From Parabacteroides sp. (lineage in GTDB: Bacteria > Bacteroidota > Bacteroidia > Bacteroidales > Tannerellaceae), in contig JAGBDR010000055.1 in assembly GCA_017937385.1 (NCBI GenBank), forward strand, positions 1 through 54,969: a stretch of 54,969 nt of DNA, in the 5' to 3' direction. Below, piece after piece: positions 1 to 7,586 of the stretch. The notes beneath the pieces were generated by a model. That model was not told where the DNA came from, ran no database searches, and worked only from the letters and a program-made list of their open reading frames with translations. Within the stretch, counting starts at the first letter, position 1; every line of letters starts with the position of its first letter. Both the position numbers and the translations under genes were made by a program.

Positions 1-13
1 CCTCGTTGTGTTT

Positions 14-150
14 GTACCCTGTAAGGGTACTGCAATGAATATAAGATATTTACGCATAGCAGCACCCTTACAGGGTGCCAACGGGGTACGGGAACTAACT
101 CCCGGGGTTGAAACCCCGGGCTATTAAGCGAAGCGCCTACAGCGCTTTTT
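14..150. repeat. REP-like palindrome cluster
   Basis: Non-coding. Positions 14-30 form a hairpin GTACCCT-GTA-AGGGTAC and 62-78 form GCACCCT-TAC-AGGGTGC, so the two hairpins are near-inverted copies of each other. At 101-120 lies CCCGGGGTT-GA-AACCCCGGG, and AGCGC/GCGCT pairs around 127-146. Clustered palindromes of this kind resemble REP/BIME elements, which in many bacteria are mobilised by a Y1-type REP transposase; no such gene is present here, so the class is inferred. Confidence 0.55.
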
Positions 151-180
151 GACACCCTCCTCTCCCTTCGGAGAGGGGCG

Positions 181-273
181 ATGTAACAATGCCCATTGTA
201 AGGTTGTTAGAATGGGCATTGTTACATCGTTAGAACGGGCATTGTTACGGTCTTATAATAGGCATTCTTATTT
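181..273. repeat. Four-unit 23-bp tandem array
   Basis: Four cores, AATGCCCATT (188), AATGGGCATT (211), AACGGGCATT (234) and AATAGGCATT (257), are spaced exactly 23 bp apart. Cores 1 and 2 are inverted relative to each other and can pair. The same core and period recur at 20686-20778. The array lies upstream of the aroB promoter. Confidence 0.8.
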
Positions 274-334
274 CCCCTGAATGGGACTGCGATAAAAATT
301 CCGCATTCATTCCTCGGACCGCCATGTTTTTCAT

Positions 335-365
335 TTTGATAATCGAATAACATATAATACCTTTG
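335..365 (+). promoter_or_regulatory. aroB promoter, Bacteroidetes type
   Basis: TTTG (335-338), 19 bp, then TACCTTTG (358-365) match the Bacteroidetes -33/-7 consensus TTTG-N19-TAnnTTTG. Transcription would start near 372, giving a leader of about 25 nt before the aroB ATG. Confidence 0.75.
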
Positions 366-396
366 TCGCAACGATTATAATAAAAGAAAGGACAAT

Positions 397-1461
397 ATGG
401 CCGCTCAAAAAGTAGTAATCAGCAAGAACCTCAAAGCCGATTTGCAGGCGTTCTTTGCTTCCATGAGTTATGATAAACTCTTTATCCTGACCGACACGAA
501 TACGCAAGAAAAATGTTATCCGTTGATCCAAGATATTCCCGCCTTGCAAAATGCTCCGGTAATTACCGTGCAGGCGGGCGATACCCATAAGGACATCGAA
601 CAGGTCGTTTCCATCTGGTCGCGCCTCTCAAACGAAGGTGCTTCCCGCAATTCGCTCTTAGTCAATCTGGGCGGCGGCATGATTACCGATATGGGAGGCT
701 TTGCCGGGGCGACCTTTAAGCGCGGTTTGCGGACGGTCAATATCCCGACCACCCTGATGGCCTCCGTCGATGCGGCTGTAGGTGGAAAGACCGGGGTTAA
801 TTTCAACGGTTTGAAGAATGAGGTTGGCTCTTTCTACCCGCCTGAATGTGTTTTTATCGATTGCGAGTTTCTGCGTACGCTCGACCGCGACAACTTGCTT
901 TCCGGCTATGCCGAGATGGTCAAACACGCGCTTATCAGTTCGATGGATATTTACGCCTCCGTCCTGTTGTTCGATCTCGATGCGAAGATCGATTATGCTT
1001 TTCTGAACAAGATGGTCGCCCAATCCGTAGCCGTAAAGGAACGCATCGTGGAGGAAGACCCGAAAGAGCACGGCATCCGCAAGGCGTTGAACTTCGGCCA
1101 TACAATCGGTCATGCCTACGAAAGCCTGTCGTTCAAGAAGAACCGCCCTCTGCTGCACGGCCATGCGGTTGCCGCCGGTATTGTCAGCGAGTTGTATCTG
1201 TCTCATAAGGTTTGCGGTTTCCCGATGGACAAACTGAGCCAGGTGGTCTATTATTTAAAGGAATATTATCCGCCTTTCGTGTTCGATTGCAAAGATTACG
1301 AAACGCTATACGAGCTGATGACGCACGATAAGAAGAACGAAGCAGGAATCATCAACTTCACTCTGCTTTCTCAAGTGGGTGACGTTCAGATAAATCAACA
1401 GGTAAGTAAAGAGAAAATCCTCGAATCATTGGATTTTTATCGCGAAAGCTTTGGAGTGTAA
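397..1461 (+). CDS. aroB: 3-dehydroquinate synthase
   Basis: 354 aa, the normal length for cytosolic 3-dehydroquinate synthase, which converts DAHP to 3-dehydroquinate in the shikimate pathway. The NAD-binding segment GGGMITDMGG lies near residues 92-101. The expected zinc ligands are visible: Glu173 in SGYAEMVKHA, His235 in NFGHTIGHAYE and His254 in LLHGHAVAAG. The ATG at 397 follows a clear promoter by about 30 bp. It is monocistronic or read together with the tRNA downstream, although that tRNA has its own promoter inside the end of this gene. No other shikimate genes are nearby. The assignment is secure from motifs. Confidence 0.96.
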   Translation: MAAQKVVISKNLKADLQAFFASMSYDKLFILTDTNTQEKCYPLIQDIPALQNAPVITVQAGDTHKDIEQVVSIWSRLSNEGASRNSLLVNLGGGMITDMGGFAGATFKRGLRTVNIPTTLMASVDAAVGGKTGVNFNGLKNEVGSFYPPECVFIDCEFLRTLDRDNLLSGYAEMVKHALISSMDIYASVLLFDLDAKIDYAFLNKMVAQSVAVKERIVEEDPKEHGIRKALNFGHTIGHAYESLSFKKNRPLLHGHAVAAGIVSELYLSHKVCGFPMDKLSQVVYYLKEYYPPFVFDCKDYETLYELMTHDKKNEAGIINFTLLSQVGDVQINQQVSKEKILESLDFYRESFGV

Positions 1462-1480
1462 CGAAAAATAGTTACCTTTG
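1450..1480 (+). promoter_or_regulatory. tRNA-Pro promoter
   Basis: TTTG (1450-1453), 19 bp, then TACCTTTG (1473-1480), a full match to the Bacteroidetes promoter. The -33 box lies within the last codons of aroB. Initiation near 1487 would precede the mature tRNA by about 10 nt. Confidence 0.75.
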
Positions 1481-1496
1481 CACCCGTAAACAAAAG

Positions 1497-1571
1497 CGGG
1501 GTGTAGCTCAGCCCGGTTAGAGTACGCGTCTGGGGGGCGTGTGGTCGGAAGTTCGAATCTTCTCACCCCGA
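1497..1571 (+). tRNA. tRNA-Pro (anticodon GGG)
   Basis: 75 nt fold as a cloverleaf. The acceptor arm pairs CGGGGTG (1497-1503) with CACCCCG (1564-1570), with A1571 as discriminator. The D stem is GCTC/GAGT. The anticodon stem CGCGT/GCGTG encloses loop CTGGGGG, which places anticodon GGG at 1532-1534, so it reads CCC proline codons. The T loop TTCGAAT is intact. CCA is not encoded (ACT follows), as is usual in this phylum. Confidence 0.93.
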
Positions 1572-1585
1572 CTTGCTGAGTAAAT

Positions 1586-1620
1586 AAAAAGAGGTTGCAA
1601 ATATTTGCAACCTCTTTTTA
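1586..1620. terminator. Bidirectional intrinsic terminator
   Basis: The palindrome AGAGGTTGCAAA/TTTGCAACCTCT is flanked by A5 on the left and T5 on the right, so it can end the tRNA-Pro transcript on plus and the long minus-strand run that finishes at 1711. Confidence 0.85.
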
Positions 1621-1710
1621 TTTTGTCCCGCATGAATGGAATAGATTTGTGCTTTATGATTTTGGTACAGTTATTCTGGCGGAGTAGTTTCCTATAAGGG
1701 TGCGCTGCAC

Positions 1711-2406
1711 CTACAAAATATTCTTTATCTCCTTTAAAGAGCTGACCGTATAAGTCGGTGTGAAGCCTTTGGCCGGCAATCCTTTCGGGTTCAGCCATAG
1801 CTGGTCGATGTTGGAGTTATGGGCACCGATGATGTCGGCTTCCCAGCTGTCGCCGATCATCAGGCTTTCGGTCCGGCGGGAGTTGGTGTTTTTAAGGGCA
1901 AAGTCGAAAATGCCTTTATGAGGCTTCTGGATACAGGCGTCTTCGGAAAGGACCAGTTTTTCGAAATAGGGAGCCAAGCCGGAATTGCTGAGTTTTTGGG
2001 ACTGGACTTCCCGAAAGCCGTTGGACAGGATATACATACGGTAGGAAGGACGCAAGTATTCCAATAGTTCGATCGCCCCCGGCACAAGGCGCGTTTTACG
2101 GGTAGTCCGTTGCAAGAACTCGTTGTTGATTGCCAATACGGATCGGGTATCTTCTATCCCCAACGGACGGAGCATATAGCGAAAGCGTTCGACGATCAAT
2201 GTCTGGCGGTCTATTTCATTGTTGCGGTATTGTTCCCATAGCCGGTTGTTATGTGGCCAGTAGATATCGAAGAAAGCCTCGAAGGAGGCATAATACCGGT
2301 CCAAGTGGTGAGCGGTATATATTTCTTCGAGGCATTCCTTATTATTATGATACGTATCCCAAAGGGTGTCGTCCAAATCAATGAAAAGACTTTTATATTT
2401 CATCAT
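1711..2406 (-). CDS. YjjG-family HAD nucleotide phosphatase
   Basis: 231 aa haloacid-dehalogenase superfamily hydrolase. Motif I is FIDLDDTLWDT (nucleophile Asp10, acid Asp12), motif II is ILSNGF, a lysine precedes HKGIF as motif III, and MIGDSWEADIIGA is motif IV. The long helical cap between motifs I and II resembles the YjjG group, which dephosphorylates non-canonical pyrimidine nucleotides; the substrate is inferred from the family. The start overlaps the stop of the upstream lipoprotein gene by 4 nt (an alternative ATG is at 2403), implying coupled translation at the end of the operon. Confidence 0.85.
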   Translation of the reverse strand: MMKYKSLFIDLDDTLWDTYHNNKECLEEIYTAHHLDRYYASFEAFFDIYWPHNNRLWEQYRNNEIDRQTLIVERFRYMLRPLGIEDTRSVLAINNEFLQRTTRKTRLVPGAIELLEYLRPSYRMYILSNGFREVQSQKLSNSGLAPYFEKLVLSEDACIQKPHKGIFDFALKNTNSRRTESLMIGDSWEADIIGAHNSNIDQLWLNPKGLPAKGFTPTYTVSSLKEIKNIL

Positions 2407-3275
2407 CCTACTTCAATTACCAAATATTTGCCAAGGCTCCAGAATGTCTTCTCGTCTGTGATCTTCAGTGTCATATTGCCGTCCTCGTCTTTTACAAATT
2501 CGTATGAACCTTCCGGATGATTGGATTTCAGTTTTGCCTTACCGGCAAACAGCGGGATTTCCTTCACTTCACGGATGTCGATGGAAATGAAATAATCTTT
2601 GTTGAAACCGCTCTGCAACACCTTGGACTTGGCAAACAAGCCTCCGCCGGAAAGGATTTTCTGGTCTTTCAGCTCTTTTGCCGTGCCAAAGCAATAATAG
2701 GCCGTGTGGAGTTTCTTGTCCTGTTTCTGCAGCTTTTCGGATTGGGCTGCGGTCTGGATGGACAAATCTTCCACGTCTTCATTCAGGGAAGCGACCTTTT
2801 CATCCAATTCCTGGATGCGTACATTCTTCTTCGCCAGATCTTCCTGCAAGGCAACGATCATGTTCGCTTTCTGGTCGAGTTCGGAAGAAAGGCGGCTGAT
2901 GGTCTTTTTCAGAGCTGCCGATTGGATTCCGCTCTTTTTCAGTTTCGCTTCCAGATCGCTGATCTGTTGCTTGTTCTTTTTCAGGGTTTCGCTGATCAAC
3001 TGCATGTTTTCTTTGATCTGTTCGCGATTGCTTTTGTTCAGATCTCCGTTTTGTTGCTGTATGTTGATGAAATTTTCTGCGTCACGAATCGATTGGATAT
3101 CGGCCTCCACCTCGTTCAGGATGCCAAGTATCTCGTTCAACTCTGCGTTGCTTTTGGTGTTTTCGATCTTGAGAGAGTCGTTTTCTGCTTTCAGCTTCTT
3201 GTATTCGGCTGAGTTTTGTCCACAGGAGACCAACATAGCTGTGCAGATCGTTGTTGCAATTAATACTCTTTTCAT
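2403..3275 (-). CDS. Coiled-coil lipoprotein
   Basis: 290 aa with a lipoprotein signal ending in LVSC (Cys18), so probably anchored to the outer membrane. Residues about 22-190 are almost entirely helical heptads rich in K, E, L and Q, a long coiled coil. The C-terminal 100 residues look beta-rich and carry no motif I recognise. Organisation resembles the Bacteroides Cbp1-type collagen-binding glycoprotein, but that is only a possible relation. It lies between rsmI (18-nt gap) and the HAD phosphatase (4-nt overlap) in one operon, and nothing in that context points to adhesion. Function unknown. Confidence 0.75.
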   Translation of the reverse strand: MKRVLIATTICTAMLVSCGQNSAEYKKLKAENDSLKIENTKSNAELNEILGILNEVEADIQSIRDAENFINIQQQNGDLNKSNREQIKENMQLISETLKKNKQQISDLEAKLKKSGIQSAALKKTISRLSSELDQKANMIVALQEDLAKKNVRIQELDEKVASLNEDVEDLSIQTAAQSEKLQKQDKKLHTAYYCFGTAKELKDQKILSGGGLFAKSKVLQSGFNKDYFISIDIREVKEIPLFAGKAKLKSNHPEGSYEFVKDEDGNMTLKITDEKTFWSLGKYLVIEVG

Positions 3276-3293
3276 GTCCTTTTTGTTTTTACG

Positions 3294-3998
3294 TTAAACT
3301 TCTGTTCCTGTCTCTTTGTCCTTCTTATCTTTAAAGCCTGCTAATACAATAACAATTTCACCTTTCGGTTCGTTCACGGCAAAGTGGGCGATTACTTCTT
3401 CCAACGTGCCGCGTACAGTCTCTTCATGAATTTTCGATATTTCGCGCGACACGGAAACAGAGCGTTCATTCCCGAAAAACTCGGCCAATTGCGTCAAGGT
3501 CTTGACCAACCGGAAAGGTGATTCGTAGAAGATCATGGTACGGGTTTCTGTCGAGAGTTCTTTCAGGCGTGTCTGCCTTCCCTTCTTCTGAGGAAGGAAA
3601 CCTTCGAAGCAGAATTTCTCGTTGGGAAGTCCCGATGCGACCAGTGCCGGGACGAAAGCCGTAGCACCCGGCAGACACTCCACGTCTACTCCCTGGCGTA
3701 CGCATTCACGTACCAACATAAATCCGGGATCGGATATCGCGGGTGTGCCAGCATCCGACACCAAAGCGATGTTTTCGCCAGCCTTGATACGGGCTGCCAC
3801 CTGTTCTACTGTTTTATGTTCGTTGAACTTATGGTGCGACTGCATCCTGTTCTGTATTTCGAAATGTTTGAGCAAGATACCGGTTGTACGTGTATCTTCT
3901 GCCAGAATAAGGTCGGCCTCTTTCAGCACGCGGATGGCCCGAAAGGTCATATCTTCCAGATTTCCGACAGGAGTGGGAACTACTGTTAATTTTGCCAT
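3294..3998 (-). CDS. rsmI: 16S rRNA (cytidine-1402-2'-O)-methyltransferase
   Basis: 234 aa tetrapyrrole-methylase fold. It begins with TPVGNLEDMTFRA, the N-terminal glycine-rich signature of RsmI, and has SDAGTPAISDPG near residues 80-91, the family's most conserved segment. RsmI uses SAM to methylate the ribose of C1402 in the ribosomal P site. At 234 aa it is somewhat shorter than the E. coli enzyme and ends after the core fold, as other Bacteroidetes forms do. It is followed closely by the coiled-coil lipoprotein gene and preceded by an inverted heptamer array. Confidence 0.93.
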   Translation of the reverse strand: MAKLTVVPTPVGNLEDMTFRAIRVLKEADLILAEDTRTTGILLKHFEIQNRMQSHHKFNEHKTVEQVAARIKAGENIALVSDAGTPAISDPGFMLVRECVRQGVDVECLPGATAFVPALVASGLPNEKFCFEGFLPQKKGRQTRLKELSTETRTMIFYESPFRLVKTLTQLAEFFGNERSVSVSREISKIHEETVRGTLEEVIAHFAVNEPKGEIVIVLAGFKDKKDKETGTEV

Positions 3999-4008
3999 AA
4001 CGCTAATT

Positions 4009-4093
4009 CAATTGACAATTGATACTGGACAATTGACAATTAAAGGGACAGAGACAACATAGTTGTCAATTGTCCATCGCCAATTGTCCGTTG
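4009..4093. repeat. Inverted ATTGACA heptamer array
   Basis: The left arm (4009-4042) carries ATTGACA-type 7-bp units and the right arm (4063-4093) carries the complementary TTGTCAA-type units, with a 20-bp spacer. It can form a long imperfect hairpin between the unknown gene ending at 4095 and the rsmI start at 3998. Related arrays are at 6391, 33767 and 42738. Confidence 0.8.
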
Positions 4094-4094
4094 T

Positions 4095-4883
4095 TTAGAG
4101 GAAACGTTTTTCAAGCAGTTTGATAAAGTCTGCGACAGCTTCGTCTTCTATATTCCACTTTAATTCGTCATTCAAGTATGCGACCGATTCTTCATACGAA
4201 TGAAGATCGTTCAGGTCGCTGATCGCTTTATTCATCCGTGCCTCATCGCCTCCGAATAGTTCTCGACGGAAACGGAAACGGTCGTTCAGGCTGAATGCCT
4301 TCCGGAAATCGGAAAGATTTTTCTTTTCCAACAGGTCGTTGAGGAATAATCCGGTACGTTCCGTGGAAACGGGAATCGGATCCGGTTTGGTCGGAGTTTC
4401 TTTTCCTGCGGGAATTTCCGGTTCGATCACCTCAGCGGGAGCCATGGCAGGAGCTGGCTGCACGACGATCGGCTCTTCCACGGGTATTTCCTTTTGGGAA
4501 ACCTCTGTTACGGCCGTTTCTGTTACAGCCTGCCTGATTTCCGGTTCGTCATGGGCCGACTCCGCTTCTTCCGGTTCCGCTTTTGCCGGAATCGGATTGG
4601 AGACCAGAACGGGGATTTCCGGTTCTGTCTGCATCGGGATCGGGGTGACAACCGGTGAAGGAATGGATTGGATCAAGGCCTGATGCTCTTCCATTTGTTT
4701 CCGCAACGCTTCGATCTGAATGGTTTCCAAAGCATGGATATCTTTCAAGATCTTGTGCGTGAGGTCGAAAGTCTGTCCGAAAAACGATACCGGATACACT
4801 TCTGCATTCCGCATTCCGGCAACCAACCGTTCAAGTTCCCGGATATCTAAAAGCAGATTGTCTATTTTTTCTCTATTTACCAT
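4095..4883 (-). CDS. Conserved unknown protein, Pro/Glu-rich linker
   Basis: 262 aa from the ATG at 4883; a TTG 12 nt upstream is in frame but less likely. No signal peptide or membrane segment. Residues about 1-70 are helical, about 70-180 are a low-complexity Pro/Glu/Val linker, and the last 80 residues form a compact acidic/aromatic helical domain with RFRFRRELFGGDEARMNKAI. I recall this C-terminal pattern in many uncharacterised Bacteroidetes proteins, but it has no function I can name. It is encoded between pepD (33-nt gap) and rsmI, so it is probably cotranscribed with both. Confidence 0.75.
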   Translation of the reverse strand: MVNREKIDNLLLDIRELERLVAGMRNAEVYPVSFFGQTFDLTHKILKDIHALETIQIEALRKQMEEHQALIQSIPSPVVTPIPMQTEPEIPVLVSNPIPAKAEPEEAESAHDEPEIRQAVTETAVTEVSQKEIPVEEPIVVQPAPAMAPAEVIEPEIPAGKETPTKPDPIPVSTERTGLFLNDLLEKKNLSDFRKAFSLNDRFRFRRELFGGDEARMNKAISDLNDLHSYEESVAYLNDELKWNIEDEAVADFIKLLEKRFL

Positions 4884-4916
4884 TGTGCCATGCAAATTTT
4901 AATGCGGTTGTTCGGG

Positions 4917-6371
4917 TCAAATTCTCGCAAGCGTTGTCACGATAAAGTCCCACGTACGGGCTACGGACGGGATGCTGACACGTTCGTCAGGAGAATGCGG
5001 GTGCTGCAAGTCCGGACCGATAGAGATCATGTCCATGGCAGGATAGGCTTCCTGGATGATACCACATTCCAGACCGGCATGCATCACTTTCGCTTCCGGT
5101 TTCTTCCCATACAGATCCAAATAGGCTTGCTGCATGATTTTCAAGATCGGTGAATCGATATTCGGTTGCCATCCACCGTAACCATCCGAATATTCCACTT
5201 TGGCCCCAGCCAGGGAGAATACACTTTCCAAGCTCGAACAAACAGCCTCCTTACGGCTCTCAGACGAACTACGCACCAAAATCTGGATCTCGATCATCTC
5301 GTCCGAAGACTTGACGATAGCCAGGTTGGTAGACGATTCGACCGTACCTGGAAAATCGGCCAACATACTGATCACCCCATTCTGGCAAGCCTCTATCGCA
5401 TTGATCAGGTCGTCTTGAATCTCTTCCGGAATCAGCGTGGCCGGCATATCGGTCATTTCGGCCGTAAAATCAATCTTATGTTCAATGCCCTTATATTCGG
5501 TGCGGTATATTTCCTGGTAATCGGAAACCAGTTCCCAAAGCGCCTCCACATTGTCGCCCGGAATCGTCAGGACAGCAAAAGCCTCACGCGGGATCGCATT
5601 GCGCAGCGAACCGCCTTCGATAGACGACAGACGAGCCCCATAGTCGCGCACGGCCTCTTTCAAGAAACGGAACATCAGCTTATTCGCATTCGCACGTCCC
5701 AAATGGATATCCACACCGGAATGGCCGCCTTTCAAACCGGTCAGACTGATTTTCACGGCGACATCGCCTTCCGGGATATAGGTATCTTCCTTAAATTGCA
5801 TGGAAACATTCAGATCGGCACCGCCGGCACAACCGACAAATAACTCGCCCTCTTCTTCCGAATCACAGTTCAACAGGATTTCCCCTTTCAGGAAACCCGG
5901 CTTCAAACCGACCGCTCCATCCATTCCCACCTCTTCGTTGATGGTGAAAAGAGCTTCCAAGGGACCGTGCTTCAGCGTTTTGTCGGCCAAGACAGCCATG
6001 GCGAAAGCGGCACCCATCCCGTTATCGGCACCCAATGTCGTCTCGCGTGCCTTCACCCAATCGCCCTCTATGTAAGCATCGATCGGATCGGTCAGGAAAT
6101 CATGTTTGACCGAAGAGTTCTTCTGCGGGACCATATCGAGGTGGGATTGCATGGTCACGGCTTTGTGTCCTTCCATCCCCGGAAAAGCCGGTTTACGAAT
6201 CAAAACGTTTCCCACTTCGTCCTGCAAGGTTTCCAATCCCAAACCTTTACCAAAAGCTACCATAAAACGGGTTACAGCCTCCATGTGTCCGGTTGGACGG
6301 GGGATTTGCGTAAGGTCATAGAAATACCCCCAGACAGGCTGCGGAGAAAGATTCTTGATTTCTGCGGACAT
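4917..6371 (-). CDS. pepD: Aminoacyl-histidine dipeptidase (M20)
   Basis: 484 aa, the usual size of PepD (carnosinase-type, M20 family), a cytosolic zinc dipeptidase that prefers Xaa-His peptides. Metal-binding segments appear in order: QSHLDMVPQ (His, Asp), TLGADNGMGAA (bridging Asp), NEEVGMDGA (catalytic Glu and ligand Glu), NCDSEEEGE (Asp) and HAGLECG (final His). The dimerisation lid lies between the last two. The start ATG at 6371 is preceded by the heptamer array that also forms the 3' end of the upstream flippase gene. The family call is secure; physiological substrates are not visible from sequence. Confidence 0.93.
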   Translation of the reverse strand: MSAEIKNLSPQPVWGYFYDLTQIPRPTGHMEAVTRFMVAFGKGLGLETLQDEVGNVLIRKPAFPGMEGHKAVTMQSHLDMVPQKNSSVKHDFLTDPIDAYIEGDWVKARETTLGADNGMGAAFAMAVLADKTLKHGPLEALFTINEEVGMDGAVGLKPGFLKGEILLNCDSEEEGELFVGCAGGADLNVSMQFKEDTYIPEGDVAVKISLTGLKGGHSGVDIHLGRANANKLMFRFLKEAVRDYGARLSSIEGGSLRNAIPREAFAVLTIPGDNVEALWELVSDYQEIYRTEYKGIEHKIDFTAEMTDMPATLIPEEIQDDLINAIEACQNGVISMLADFPGTVESSTNLAIVKSSDEMIEIQILVRSSSESRKEAVCSSLESVFSLAGAKVEYSDGYGGWQPNIDSPILKIMQQAYLDLYGKKPEAKVMHAGLECGIIQEAYPAMDMISIGPDLQHPHSPDERVSIPSVARTWDFIVTTLARI

Positions 6372-6390
6372 AATAAAACTACGTTTTTAA

Positions 6391-6496
6391 ATTGACAATT
6401 GACAATGGGCAATTGACAATTAGGTTGATAATAAATTATATATTGAATTGGCAACCGGACATTTAATTGTCAATTATCAATTGTCCATTGTCAATT
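6391..6496. repeat. Inverted ATTGACA heptamer array
   Basis: Left arm 6391-6421 has about four 7-bp units (ATTGACA, ATTGACA, ATGGGCA, ATTGACA). Right arm 6464-6496 has TTGTCAA-type units. The right arm overlaps the 3' end of the flippase gene and encodes its last residues and stop. Confidence 0.82.
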
Positions 6497-7491
6497 TGAA
6501 CCGAATCCTTTCGATTCGCAAGGGGTAGCGCCACCACGCCGAACAGCCCCGTCAATCCGAGCCAGGCTGTTTGCACCGTATGCACCACCAAAGCAAAAGC
6601 CGCCGCATCGGTTTCCTTTACTCCGAAGCACATCAAGGTGGCGATCACCATAAAATGCCACGGACCGATACCTCCTTGGACAGGCACAGCCACAGCAATA
6701 CTGCTCATCGTAAAAGCAATCAGACCGACCGTCACGCCCAAGTCGCGGGTAAAGTCGAAAGCATAGAACGTGATGTAGAAATACAGGAAATATCCTGTCC
6801 AGATCAACAAGGTCTGTATCACGAAAAGCCCTTTCCGTCTCATCAGCCAGACGCTCTTCATTCCGATCCAGACATTCTGCAACATCGACTTCGCTTTCTT
6901 GACCAGCGTAAAGTTACTCATATATGTGAATACAAACCAAATTCCGGCTATAAAAATTACGCCAGCCACATAAATCCATATCGAATTGAACATCGACTGG
7001 AAACCATCCAGCAACGCCGGGTTCTTCGCAAAGAAGCTGTGGAAGAAGTCAAAATTGAAGACAATGATGGACAGAGTGATCAGCCCGACCATGACAGTAT
7101 CGCTCACCCGGTCGATCAGCAATGTCCCCAAAAGGCGGGTAAAGGGGATTTTGTCATACTTCGTTATCATCCCGCAACGCCAGACTTCGCCGACACGCGG
7201 CAGCACAAGGTTCACGGCATAATTCCCCAACACGGCATAAATCACATTGCCAGTCTTCACCCGATTGCCTAACGAGCGGATCAGCAACCCCCAACGTAAT
7301 CCGCGAACCACATTGGCACCCAGGCCGAACAAAAGGGAGAAAAGAATAATCTCGTAGCGGACTCCCCGGCGGATCACATTCCAGATCTCGCCGATATCCA
7401 TTTTACTGTATAAATACCAAAGAAGCAAACAGCCGAAAACAAGCGGAAGAATTATCTTGAGAAACGTGCGTAGAATTGCTTTAAAATCCAT
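6463..7491 (-). CDS. Flippase-like (LPG synthase TM domain) protein
   Basis: 342 aa polytopic inner-membrane protein with about eight hydrophobic segments and the AglD/MprF-like transmembrane pattern (UPF0104), seen in VLPRVGEVWRCGMITKYD near residue 110 and VPVQGGIGPWHFMV near residue 270. Relatives without a synthase domain are thought to move lipids across the membrane or to support lipid modification; the role here is unproven. The C-terminal tail [10 protein letters not shown] is encoded by the ATTGACA heptamer array, so the native stop has probably been replaced. It starts the minus-strand run leading to pepD and is divergent from rsmA, with 95 bp between the two start codons. Confidence 0.85.
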   Translation of the reverse strand: MDFKAILRTFLKIILPLVFGCLLLWYLYSKMDIGEIWNVIRRGVRYEIILFSLLFGLGANVVRGLRWGLLIRSLGNRVKTGNVIYAVLGNYAVNLVLPRVGEVWRCGMITKYDKIPFTRLLGTLLIDRVSDTVMVGLITLSIIVFNFDFFHSFFAKNPALLDGFQSMFNSIWIYVAGVIFIAGIWFVFTYMSNFTLVKKAKSMLQNVWIGMKSVWLMRRKGLFVIQTLLIWTGYFLYFYITFYAFDFTRDLGVTVGLIAFTMSSIAVAVPVQGGIGPWHFMVIATLMCFGVKETDAAAFALVVHTVQTAWLGLTGLFGVVALPLANRKDSVQIDNGQLIIDN

Positions 7492-7521
7492 TATGCGTAG
7501 ATAAGTTTAAATTATTTGTTG

Positions 7522-7529
7522 TATTTTTG
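7522..7529 (+). promoter_or_regulatory. rsmA -7 box
   Basis: TATTTTTG matches TAnnTTTG. Initiation near 7536 gives a leader of about 50 nt and rules out the in-frame TTG at 7527 as the rsmA start. No clear -33 box is visible. Confidence 0.55.
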
Positions 7530-7586
7530 TACGTTGCAAAGATAAGCATTATATTTAAATACGAACACATTACACCCAAGAAGTGG

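Noticed and set aside
7527-7586. Upstream TTG start adding 20 residues to RsmA
   Set aside because: The extra codons overlap the -7 promoter box and add nothing conserved; the ATG at 7587 starts the normal protein. The same reasoning shortened the starts at 16775, 24272, 27275, 32435 and 43713.
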